From contig CAMLDI010000043.1 in the NCBI GenBank assembly GCA_946478845.1, positions 1-20,656 of the forward strand: DNA of 20,656 nucleotides. Direction: 5' to 3'. Shown here one piece after another: positions 14,332 through 20,656 of the stretch. The stretch comes from an uncultured Paenibacillaceae bacterium (GTDB lineage: Bacteria > Bacillota > Bacilli > Aneurinibacillales > Aneurinibacillaceae). The notes under the pieces are model-generated. The model saw only the letters and a list, made by a program, of their open reading frames with translations. It had not been told where the DNA came from and made no database searches. How positions within the stretch are numbered: position 1 is the stretch's first letter; every line of letters starts with the position of its first letter. The position numbers and the translations under genes are program-made.

Positions 14332-14544
14332 ATGAAGAAAAATGTAGGCAGTACAGAACGATGGATTCGTGGGGGAATCGGTGTCCTACTACTTTTATTT
14401 TTTTTCGCCAATCCCCCACTAAGATACGTAGGCTTTTTAGCAATTATCCCCTTCTTTACAGCAGTCACCAGATATTGTCCACTAAATAGCTTATTAGGAA
14501 TCAATAATTATAAAAAGGAAATGAATAAAGGTGAATTGAATTAA
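14332..14544 (+). CDS. DUF2892 (YgaP-type) small membrane protein
   Basis: The 70-residue protein has the DUF2892 layout: an N-terminal K-N-V-G-S-x-E-R-W-I-R segment, then two membrane helices (about 14-28 and 30-45) in a hairpin, then the conserved CPLNSLLGIN. The same domain is fused to rhodanese in YgaP of E. coli. GAGGTG precedes the ATG at good spacing. It is followed at 31 bases by a VOC protein gene in the same direction, so they may be co-transcribed. Function of the stand-alone form is unknown. Confidence 0.88.
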   Translation: MKKNVGSTERWIRGGIGVLLLLFFFANPPLRYVGFLAIIPFFTAVTRYCPLNSLLGINNYKKEMNKGELN

Positions 14545-14575
14545 TGTAAAGATACTTATTTTAAGGAGTGGGTAC

Positions 14576-14989
14576 ATGTCTGTAAACGTTTATATTTGTT
14601 TTAATAGAAACTGTCGTGAAGCGGTAGAATTCTATGCTAGGGTTTTTAAAACAGAGCCTCCACAATTAATGACCTTTGGCGAAGCTCCTCCACACCCAGA
14701 TTTTACTCTTCCTGAAGAAGCAAAAAATTTAATTATCCATACCCAATTAAACATTAATGGAAGCAATGTGATGTTTTCTGATGTTTTTCCTGGCACCCCT
14801 TTTATACCAGGAAACAACATCAGCCTGGCAGTGGTCAGTAATAATATAGATGAAATAAAATCTTATTTTACGGAATTAAGAGAAGGCGGAAACGTTGTTA
14901 TGGAACTTCAAGAAACCTTCTGGAGCAAATGCTATGGAAAAGTAAAAGATCAGTTTGGCATAGAGTGGCAGTTAAGCCAAGAAAGTTAA
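14576..14989 (+). CDS. VOC superfamily protein, PhnB-like
   Basis: The 137-residue protein has the PhnB-type (glyoxalase/bleomycin-resistance) fold signature. An N-terminal strand VNVYICFNRNCREAVEFYAR gives the classic F-x-x-A-x-x-F-Y motif. A middle part HTQLNINGSNVMFSDVFPGT supplies the metal-side strand, and the C-terminus ends in YGKVKDQFGIEWQL, the usual final motif. Family members bind small molecules or act as isomerases or epimerases; no single substrate can be named. AAGGAGTG precedes the ATG. It ends at a terminator shared with the convergent gene at 15063. Confidence 0.88.
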   Translation: MSVNVYICFNRNCREAVEFYARVFKTEPPQLMTFGEAPPHPDFTLPEEAKNLIIHTQLNINGSNVMFSDVFPGTPFIPGNNISLAVVSNNIDEIKSYFTELREGGNVVMELQETFWSKCYGKVKDQFGIEWQLSQES

Positions 14990-15028
14990 GAGAGTGTAAA
15001 AAAATCGTCAATCCCTTGAATACTAAAC

Positions 15029-15054
15029 AACCACCTGCATCAATGCAGGTGGTT
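15029..15054. terminator. bidirectional terminator
   Basis: AACCACCTGCAT (15029-15040) and ATGCAGGTGGTT (15043-15054) form a perfect 12-bp stem with a two-base loop, between genes ending at 14989 and 15063. Confidence 0.8.
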
Positions 15055-15062
15055 ATTTGGTA

Positions 15063-15587
15063 TTAAGGTTTAAATGCTGGTGCTTGTTGAATCCAACCTT
15101 TTTTCTCCATGAGCTGTTTTAATTGCACGGAAAGTGTTAAATGCTTTGTCAGAAATTTAGCATATAAATAGGCAACATCAGCACGAACGGATTCACTTAA
15201 CCCTCGTACACCGTAAGTCAAGGCAATGACCAGGTTAAAGGACATCATATTTGCCACTTCCTGATCCGTCATCTTTGCACCGTCAGGGATATATTTAAAA
15301 TCACCCTGGGGTTTTTCCGGTGTTGGTTTTGGCAATGGTACACCTTGTTTCGATAAAAATTCTTTCATTTCATTCACAACTTCAGTATGAACCTGAAGGG
15401 CCACTTTCATTTTTTCTCTTAATTCATCATCTTCAACGGTATTGATGGCAATTTGTTCATTTTGTATTGTATTTTCCCCCATGGCCGTATACAACCACAT
15501 ATTGCCAACTTCCAATGTATTTAAGGGCTTTTTTTCTCCATCTAAAAAAGGTTTAAAGGCATCGTACAAAACTTCAAAGTAATTCAC
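15063..15587 (-). CDS. DUF3231 protein, CotF/ferritin-like
   Basis: The 174-residue, all-helical protein fits one copy of the DUF3231 domain, which many Bacillales carry in two tandem copies. Key stretches are LNTLEVGNMWLYTAMGENTI, EVVNEMKEFLSKQGVPLP, then MTDQEVANMMSFNLV and DVAYLYAKFLTKHLTL. Relatives are linked to spore coat protein F, and the four-helix bundle is ferritin-like. I see no full set of metal ligands. It starts at a GTG with AAAGGGG seven bases before it. A role in spores is inferred. Confidence 0.85.
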   Translation of the reverse strand: MNYFEVLYDAFKPFLDGEKKPLNTLEVGNMWLYTAMGENTIQNEQIAINTVEDDELREKMKVALQVHTEVVNEMKEFLSKQGVPLPKPTPEKPQGDFKYIPDGAKMTDQEVANMMSFNLVIALTYGVRGLSESVRADVAYLYAKFLTKHLTLSVQLKQLMEKKGWIQQAPAFKP

Positions 15588-15667
15588 TGCAAATCCCCTT
15601 TCAAAAACAACAACAATGATATATAAATTCCATCTTTAACATAGGAAAAAGTATATATACCCGAATT

Positions 15668-16843
15668 TTAAAAGGGGTTCAAAATTACATCCCCAGACTT
15701 TGCCTCGGCTTCTAGAAATAGATTCAGCTTCATATAAGCCTCTTGCCACTTATTAATCACTTCTTTCTCACTATAAACAATTTTTTCTTCTGTCAAAATG
15801 TTTCTTCCAAATCGAAATAAGCCATCTATTTGTTCATCTTGATTTACTAGTTGCAAACTCTCAGAAGAAGGGAGAAATGGTTGGGCAATGGGATAAGGAA
15901 TATGAAAGGAAAAACGATATTCAGGAATGACTGAACTATTAACTTCTAAATAATACAAAGAATAATAATCCTTTTCCATATTAACTTTACAATTGTTACA
16001 ATTTGTAATCCACTTTTGATTTTGAAAAAAGTAACTCCACTTATCAATCCCACAGTCCCTTCTCCATTCCTTAAATTCGTCAAAGTGTGCAGGACAAAAT
16101 GTAACGTCCCATTTATCCGGGTCTTCAGGTCTATAAAATGATAATTTTGCATAAGAGGTCTGATATAAAGATTTAATCGCTTCCTTCTTCATTTCATAAA
16201 AAAGTGTCTCCCTTTCCTTATACTTATGGCTATGTTTAATAGCATTCCTGCTTTTTCTATGATGTTCTTTAGCCCAACGGGATACCCACATTGTCCAATA
16301 GGCTAATTCAAATGAGGCTGCCAAAGCTAGATCTCCATTCTTGTACCAGGATACTACGATTTTCCTCCACTCATTAGCAAATCTAGCTCGCAGTTGTTCA
16401 TTTTGCTGCCGGGACTCCTTGGCTTTTTTCCTAGCCTCCATTTTTATCTTTTCTTTTTCTAACTCATGTTCAGCCCGCCATTGATTCACGGTTTCTATAG
16501 AAAGGGCTTCTAAACAACCACGGTCATACATTGGATAGGTAATCGTTCTCCCATATTTGTTAATTGTTTGGTATTCACTTACCTTTAGTTTCCCATTTTT
16601 CGTCCAACGCCTTCGTTCCGTTGTTGTACAGCCTAGCAATTGTTCGCACTCATAGGGTGACATAGCTAATTCTTTAGCAAATGTGTTGTAAAGGCTTTTT
16701 AATGCCAGTGGATTTTCCTTTAGGATTTCAATCGCTTGCTCAACTAAATAGGCCTTTTTTTTATGATTCACATCCATGGGCAGTTTAAAAAAATCAATGA
16801 TTTGTTCCTTTGTAAGACATTTAAACATTTCTTTTGAAATCAC
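15668..16843 (-). CDS. unrecognised protein with Cys/His pair motifs, SOS box upstream
   Basis: This 391-residue, cytoplasmic, basic protein matches no family I recognise. Numbered from the GTG at 16843, residues about 60-115 resemble a DNA-binding helix-turn-helix with a basic recognition segment (ECEQLLGCTTTERRRWTKNG). Residues 120-155 are a charged coiled coil (ELEKEKIKMEARKKAKESRQ). Cys250-x2-His253 and Cys282-x2-Cys285 could bind a zinc ion. The C-terminal 100 residues are mixed. The GTG at 16843 was chosen because AGAGGTGATC lies 4-8 bases before it; another GTG at 16852 overlaps that site. A LexA-type box upstream suggests DNA-damage induction. The role is unknown. Confidence 0.75.
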   Translation of the reverse strand: MISKEMFKCLTKEQIIDFFKLPMDVNHKKKAYLVEQAIEILKENPLALKSLYNTFAKELAMSPYECEQLLGCTTTERRRWTKNGKLKVSEYQTINKYGRTITYPMYDRGCLEALSIETVNQWRAEHELEKEKIKMEARKKAKESRQQNEQLRARFANEWRKIVVSWYKNGDLALAASFELAYWTMWVSRWAKEHHRKSRNAIKHSHKYKERETLFYEMKKEAIKSLYQTSYAKLSFYRPEDPDKWDVTFCPAHFDEFKEWRRDCGIDKWSYFFQNQKWITNCNNCKVNMEKDYYSLYYLEVNSSVIPEYRFSFHIPYPIAQPFLPSSESLQLVNQDEQIDGLFRFGRNILTEEKIVYSEKEVINKWQEAYMKLNLFLEAEAKSGDVILNPF

Positions 16844-16909
16844 TGTGATCACCTCTCACTCTTCTTTAATTTCTATTTAATATAAAATTAATAAATTTTT
16901 GGTAATTAT

Positions 16910-16938
16910 ATTTTACCATTAAAACGAACGTTCAACAA
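16910..16938 (-). promoter_or_regulatory. sigma-A promoter of the SOS-box gene
   Basis: On the minus strand TTGTTG (16933-16938) and TAAAAT (16910-16915) are separated by 17 bases. The SOS box abuts the -35 box. Confidence 0.5.
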
Positions 16939-16951
16939 GAACGTATGTTTG
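16938..16951. promoter_or_regulatory. LexA (DinR) SOS box
   Basis: AGAACGTATGTTTG contains the core GAAC-RNRY-GTTY of the Bacillus subtilis SOS consensus (CGAACRNRYGTTYC) with only the two outer bases differing. A second GAAC half-site lies in CGAACGTTC at 16925-16933. It adjoins the -35 box of the gene starting at 16843. Confidence 0.6.
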
Positions 16952-16970
16952 TATTATATTGCACAAAAAA

Positions 16971-16991
16971 GATCCCTTCGATAAAGGGATC
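16971..16991 (-). terminator. terminator of the DoxX gene
   Basis: GATCCCTT (16971-16978) pairs with AAGGGATC (16984-16991), followed by TTTTTT on the minus strand. Confidence 0.85.
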
Positions 16992-17010
16992 CATTTAAAA
17001 ATTAAAATCT

Positions 17011-17397
17011 CTAAAACAAAGTATAAGTTCCAGGCCCAATGAAAGCCAGAGCTAAAGCAAGAACGAACAGGATAAAAGGATACTCTATGCCCCCTTTATC
17101 CACCCAAAATCCATTTTTAATATGCACAGAAAAAATAGCCCCCAACATCACGATGATCACCAGTGCTGCAGCAACAGGAAGCCACAGTCCTATAGCAAAA
17201 AGCAATCCTCCAATGAGCTCAGCAAGTCCCGCAAAAATAGCCATGAAAATCCCAGGCTTTAATCCAACGGACTCCATCCATCCCCCGGTTCCTTTCACCC
17301 CGTGTCCTCCAAACCAACCAAAAATCTTTTGAGTCCCATGTCCAGCTAAAGTCAATCCCACCACCAGGCGAATAAGTAGCAACCCTACATTAGCCAT
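17011..17397 (-). CDS. DoxX family membrane protein
   Basis: The 128-residue protein has four membrane helices and the DoxX hallmarks: LLIRLVVGLTLAGHGTQKIF at the N-terminus, FAGLAELIGGLLFAIGLWLP in the middle, then FSVHIKNGFWVDKGGIEYPF before the last helix. The family sits in the cytoplasmic membrane and has been tied to redox and quinone-linked functions, but no single reaction is settled. GAGGTGATATC precedes the ATG. It is transcribed alone toward the terminator at 16971. Confidence 0.92.
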   Translation of the reverse strand: MANVGLLLIRLVVGLTLAGHGTQKIFGWFGGHGVKGTGGWMESVGLKPGIFMAIFAGLAELIGGLLFAIGLWLPVAAALVIIVMLGAIFSVHIKNGFWVDKGGIEYPFILFVLALALAFIGPGTYTLF

Positions 17398-17456
17398 CTA
17401 GATATCACCTCATTTTTTTAGGATTACTACTACTTTATGTAAAGGATATAAAGAAA

Positions 17457-17485
17457 AAGAACATTGCCCACAGGACAATGTTCTT
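17457..17485 (-). terminator. terminator of ppnP
   Basis: AAGAACATTG (17457-17466) pairs with CAATGTTCTT (17476-17485), with a T-rich tail on the minus strand. Confidence 0.85.
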
Positions 17486-17503
17486 AGTAAATTATGTTTT
17501 CCG

Positions 17504-17818
17504 CTATTCTGCAATATAGGAGCAGCAATAATCAACAGGTGTATGTACTTTTAATTGGAATTTATCATTGGCAGGAACATAAAAAATACCTGATCCATTT
17601 ATTTCTTCCCAATCCTCACCGTTCAATTTATATTCCAAATTCCCGGCGAGAATTTCCATTTCTTCTTTAAGTCCTGTCCCGAATTCATATTCTCCAGGAA
17701 GCATAATACCCAGGGTTTTCTTAGTTCCATCAGCAAACAATACTGTTCTGCTGGTAACTTTCCCTTCGAAATAAATGTTGGCTTCTTTGATGACAGAAAC
17801 ATTATCAAATTGTGACAA
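17504..17818 (-). CDS. ppnP: pyrimidine/purine nucleoside phosphorylase
   Basis: The 104-residue cupin-fold protein matches PpnP (formerly DUF1255/YaiE), which splits several purine and pyrimidine nucleosides with phosphate. Family motifs are present: [49 protein letters not shown], then [13 protein letters not shown] and DYCCSYIAE at the C-terminus. The TTG at 17818 is taken as start because AAAGGATGAG lies about 8 bases upstream; an in-frame ATG at 17827 would overlap that site. It has its own terminator. Confidence 0.93.
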   Translation of the reverse strand: MSQFDNVSVIKEANIYFEGKVTSRTVLFADGTKKTLGIMLPGEYEFGTGLKEEMEILAGNLEYKLNGEDWEEINGSGIFYVPANDKFQLKVHTPVDYCCSYIAE

Positions 17819-17926
17819 GCTACTCATCCTTTCAAATAATTTAACTCAACTATAATACACTACTTTTCAATAAAATAACACATCAATGCAAGGATAAGTA
17901 ACATTTCTATCCAATCATAATCCTGT

Positions 17927-19618
17927 TCAGGATATCTTAAATTTTAATATTAACCCTTCCAATTCACGAGCCATATGTTTTAAAGAATTTGCTGAGGATG
18001 AAATCATATCCATTGAAGCCAATTGTTCTTCTGATACCGCCACAATATTTTGCGTACTATAAAATGATTCCTCAGAAATCCTGGCTGTTTCGTCAACGGA
18101 TAAAGCAATTCCTTCACAACTCGAAGAAATTTCTTCTGTAATCGCTGTGATTTCCTCCATCCTATTGGCAACATGTTGGATGGCATAAAGAATAGTTTGG
18201 AACGTTCTCCCCGCTTCATTCACTACTTCTTTTCCAGCTTGAACTTCAATAATGACCCGCTCCATCGCTGAAGTAGATGAAGTAGAATCTTCTTCAATTT
18301 TTTTCAACAATGCATTAATTTCATGGGCTGATTGAGCGGATTGTTCCGCTAATTTTCGAACTTCCTTTGCTACAACGGCAAACCCCCGTCCATGTTCACC
18401 TGCACGAGCTGCTTCAATGGTTGCATTTAAGGATAATAGATTGATTTTTGAAGAAATATTTGTAATGAGTTCTGCAATTTTTCCTATTGTTTGGGTACGG
18501 CTTCCCAATTGTTTAGTAAGAGTAGCTGAATCATTAACTGATTTTTCAATTGAATCCATTTGTTGAACAGCCTTTTGTACCGATTCATTCCCCCGTTCCG
18601 ATTCATGGGCCGCCTGAATACTTTCATCAGTCACAATAAAAGAAGACTCTGCAATCTTTTGTACTCCAATCACCAATTCTTCCATTGCCATGGAACTGTC
18701 TTTTGCCCCTTTCACTGAGGTCTCTGCACCTATAGCCATTTCATTTAAAGATTGGGTGACCTGATTAATTTGCATGGATGTATCAAAGGCACTAGCATTT
18801 AATTTATCGGATGAAGAAGCAACCTGTTCAGAAGCCAATCGTACCTGTCGAATAATTTCAGCCAAATTGGATTTCATCTCATTGTAACTTTGGGTTAATT
18901 GCCCAATTTCATCTCCTGAGTTTACCTCCAGGGTCTTTGTAAAATCCCCCCTACCCGCATCTTCCATTGCATGGGTAACAATTTGCAACCGTTTTTTTAT
19001 ATTCCTTGTATAAAACCAAAATGCCAATGCTGTAATTACCATATTCATTAACAAAACAATCAAATATAGAGGAATCATTGTAATAAAAATCTCATTCACG
19101 AAAGCCTGGGAAGTGGCGACTGCCCAAATACCTACGATTAAATTATGTTTATCTTTGATAGGCATATAGGCGATTTGATAGGATTCACCCAGAATCGTAT
19201 CTTCCCCATAATACACTTGTCCTTTCCTTAACACCTGTTCTGCAATTTCCCCTGAAACTTTTGAACCAATTGGATATTTTGGATCTGTTTGTGAAGAACT
19301 GATTCTTACTTCGTTATAAAAAAGGCTAAATAAATCCCCGGTCATCGTTTTAATCTCATCTAAACCTGGATTCTTTTTCATTGGGGTATCACCTTTATAA
19401 AGTTCACCTTCACGAACATTCCAATCCCCTGGGTATTTTTTATCAATTAAACTGTAACTCATTTTAAGGTCCGATTTTACTTTTAAAGAAGCGCTTTGTT
19501 TAATTCCATCTTGCATTTGATAAAAAACAAATGAAGTCATTAACGTACAAATAGTAATTAATAAAGAAATAGCGATGATATTTATTTGTGTACTCAATTT
19601 CATCCGATAGAATCGCAT
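17927..19618 (-). CDS. methyl-accepting chemotaxis protein
   Basis: This 563-residue receptor has helix 1 at about 12-32, an extracellular single-Cache domain (about 33-175; [40 protein letters not shown]), helix 2 at about 177-203, and a HAMP linker (204-256). The cytoplasmic signalling domain (257-563) has its hairpin tip at about 398-428 ([20 protein letters not shown]), which docks CheA and CheW. The tip is fully conserved. No CheR-docking pentapeptide is at the C-terminus. It senses a small extracellular ligand that cannot be told from sequence. AAAGGGG precedes the ATG by 8 bases. No chemotaxis genes are nearby. Confidence 0.95.
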   Translation of the reverse strand: MRFYRMKLSTQINIIAISLLITICTLMTSFVFYQMQDGIKQSASLKVKSDLKMSYSLIDKKYPGDWNVREGELYKGDTPMKKNPGLDEIKTMTGDLFSLFYNEVRISSSQTDPKYPIGSKVSGEIAEQVLRKGQVYYGEDTILGESYQIAYMPIKDKHNLIVGIWAVATSQAFVNEIFITMIPLYLIVLLMNMVITALAFWFYTRNIKKRLQIVTHAMEDAGRGDFTKTLEVNSGDEIGQLTQSYNEMKSNLAEIIRQVRLASEQVASSSDKLNASAFDTSMQINQVTQSLNEMAIGAETSVKGAKDSSMAMEELVIGVQKIAESSFIVTDESIQAAHESERGNESVQKAVQQMDSIEKSVNDSATLTKQLGSRTQTIGKIAELITNISSKINLLSLNATIEAARAGEHGRGFAVVAKEVRKLAEQSAQSAHEINALLKKIEEDSTSSTSAMERVIIEVQAGKEVVNEAGRTFQTILYAIQHVANRMEEITAITEEISSSCEGIALSVDETARISEESFYSTQNIVAVSEEQLASMDMISSSANSLKHMARELEGLILKFKIS

Positions 19619-19666
19619 GAAACTAACCCCTTTCCTTTTCCATGATGGCTATTCTTATAGTGCAAA

Positions 19667-19696
19667 AATAGCTATTCCAAAAAAGGAATAGCTATT
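19667..19696 (-). terminator. terminator after the phosphorylase remnant
   Basis: AATAGCTATTCC (19667-19678) pairs with GGAATAGCTATT (19685-19696) across six As, with TTTTT on the minus strand after the stem. Confidence 0.75.
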
Positions 19697-19762
19697 ATTA
19701 ATTTAAATATATCATTTTTCCATTAAACTTACTATTGTTAATTTTCTGTAATTATTGCACTA

Positions 19763-20278
19763 TTATAAATATACACAGGATTCCGCTGCAACCCAAAATA
19801 ATTTTTCCCGCAAGCTAGATTGTTTGTTCCACCGCCTATGGTCCCACTTTTCCATACTTAAATCATCCCCACCATAAAGGATTTGGGCAAAAACCACGTT
19901 TCTAAACTTAGCAACAGCAAAGAAAGCAGCAGCCTCCATTTCCACTGAGATACATCCTTCTTCTTTTCGCAATTTTATTTTTTCAGGTGTTTCCCGATAT
20001 ACAGCATCTGTGGTCCAGGTCTTCCCAAGGATATAATCTATTTTATGTAAAGTTAACGTTTTTTCAATCGCCTTAATTCCTACCGGGCTTGCTTCTACTT
20101 CACGCCCAGGCAGCAAATAATGATAGGATGTTCCCTCATCACGGACAGCAAATTGGGGAATAACCACATGTCCCAACCCGATGGTCTTGTCAAGAACACC
20201 TGCTCCACCCACAGCAATAAATTTCTTAGCACCATAAGCAATTACTTTTTCCAATAAAAGAGGTGGAAAACAGAACAA
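19763..20278 (-). pseudogene. nucleoside phosphorylase (PNP/UDP family), N-terminus missing
   Basis: The frame matches the last 165 or so residues of a uridine/purine phosphorylase-like protein of about 250 residues: AKKFIAVGGAGVLDKTIGLG (phosphate side), AVRDEGTSYHYL, GKTWTTDAVYRETPEKIKLR, SVEMEAAAFFAVAKF (ribose-binding Met-Glu) and YGGDDLS with the catalytic-position Asp. About 80 N-terminal residues are absent. The frame stays open only to a TAA at 20333-20335, offers TTG or CTG starts without a ribosome site, and the residues before LLEKVIAYG do not fit the family. It is probably truncated and inactive. The break lies close to the start of the unrelated plus-strand unit at 20382. Confidence 0.75.
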
Positions 20279-20381
20279 AAAATCTTTATTAAATATATGT
20301 AAACCTACTGACTCGATCAGAAGGTTTTTGTGTTAATTATATCAAGCTACAAATGGGTATATTTTCCTATTAAACCAACTA

Positions 20382-20390
20382 TGGTATAAT
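20382..20390 (+). promoter_or_regulatory. extended -10 promoter of the right-edge gene
   Basis: TGGTATAAT is a perfect -10 with the TGn extension. No clear -35 is needed or seen. It lies 89 bases before the ATG at 20479. Confidence 0.6.
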
Positions 20391-20478
20391 AACTAAAGAG
20401 ACTGAAAAGAAAAATAGACAGATTTCTACGTTTTGGTTCTGATAACAAATAAAATATTTAAAAGAGAGGAGGTTGACC

Positions 20479-20656
20479 ATGGCAAAACAAAAAAAATTAA
20501 AACCTAAAGTAATCAAAAGAGTCCCCAAAAACGTAATACAACACGTCGTCTATGTTAGTAATGATCAGGAGCTATTCATTATTGCTAACCGGTACAAAAA
20601 TGTGAAAAATTACGTTTATTCAAGGTATTCCGGAATAAACTCTTTGTTGTTGTTGA
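20479..20656 (+). CDS. partial gene, possibly a divergent TnpB/Cas12-like protein
   Basis: Only the first 59 codons are in the window. GAGAGGAGGT lies just before the ATG and an extended -10 promoter precedes it, so this is a real gene. The N-terminus is very basic (MAKQKKLKPKVIKRVPKN), followed by VVYVSNDQELFIIANRYKNV and then VKNYVYSRYSGINSLLLL. A strand followed by a helix with Tyr-x-x-Val-x-N/K and an aromatic-rich end is reminiscent of the start of TnpB-type transposon nucleases and their Cas12 (type V-U) relatives. That is a weak resemblance, as all catalytic residues would lie outside the window. Confidence 0.55.
   Translation, partial: MAKQKKLKPKVIKRVPKNVIQHVVYVSNDQELFIIANRYKNVKNYVYSRYSGINSLLLL

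Noticed and set aside
17920..17933. Palindrome ATCCTG-TT-CAGGAT at the end of the chemotaxis receptor gene
   Set aside because: The loop would be only two bases, it overlaps the stop codon and no T run follows, so it is not a terminator.
1..20656. CRISPR array, tRNA, rRNA or complete insertion sequence
   Set aside because: No regularly spaced repeats, cloverleaf, rRNA sequence or transposase with matching terminal repeats was seen by eye.

Overview
The window looks like chromosomal DNA from a low-GC, endospore-forming member of the Bacillales. The reasons are strong AGGAGG-type ribosome binding sites, frequent TTG and GTG starts, a YhaM nuclease, a CotF-like (DUF3231) protein, a catabolite-response (cre) sequence and a Bacillus-type SOS box. 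I cannot name the genus. Most genes lie on the minus strand in short units that end in rho-independent terminators.

Region by region. 1-430 has no protein gene but has many long-range complementary segments followed by a minus-strand terminator, so it is a candidate structured RNA. 430-1762 holds a membrane-anchored propeller-like protein and a 45-residue TTG-start lipoprotein that ordinary ORF calling misses. 2000-5309 is a translationally coupled operon of an ECF sigma factor, a six-helix membrane protein, an ABC ATPase and an ABC-2 permease. 5687-6268 is a C1q-like surface protein. 6387-8037 is a patch of decay: half of an MFS transporter, one intact membrane protein and a doubtful GC-richer ORF. 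8181-9128 is yhaM. 9387-10054 holds a Cys/Tyr-rich coat-like protein and a DUF2164 protein. 10093-11974 holds DUF4145, UPF0145 and coiled-coil proteins, the last with a cre site at its promoter.

12125-14125 is a YtrA-like GntR regulator with an ABC ATPase and permease. A palindrome touches the -10 of its own promoter, so autoregulation is likely. 14332-14989 holds DUF2892 and VOC (PhnB-like) proteins. 15063-16843 holds a DUF3231 protein and an unrecognised 391-residue protein with a C-x2-H / C-x2-C metal-site pattern and an SOS box upstream. 17011-19618 holds DoxX, PpnP and a methyl-accepting chemotaxis protein. 19763-20278 is a nucleoside phosphorylase lacking its N-terminus. The last 178 bases start a new plus-strand gene with its own promoter, possibly TnpB/Cas12-like, that runs off the edge.

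The best candidates for something new are the structured RNA at the left edge, the SOS-box gene, the small CX3C-X9-CX3C protein and the cut-off gene at the right edge. No complete mobile element, CRISPR array, tRNA or rRNA was seen.
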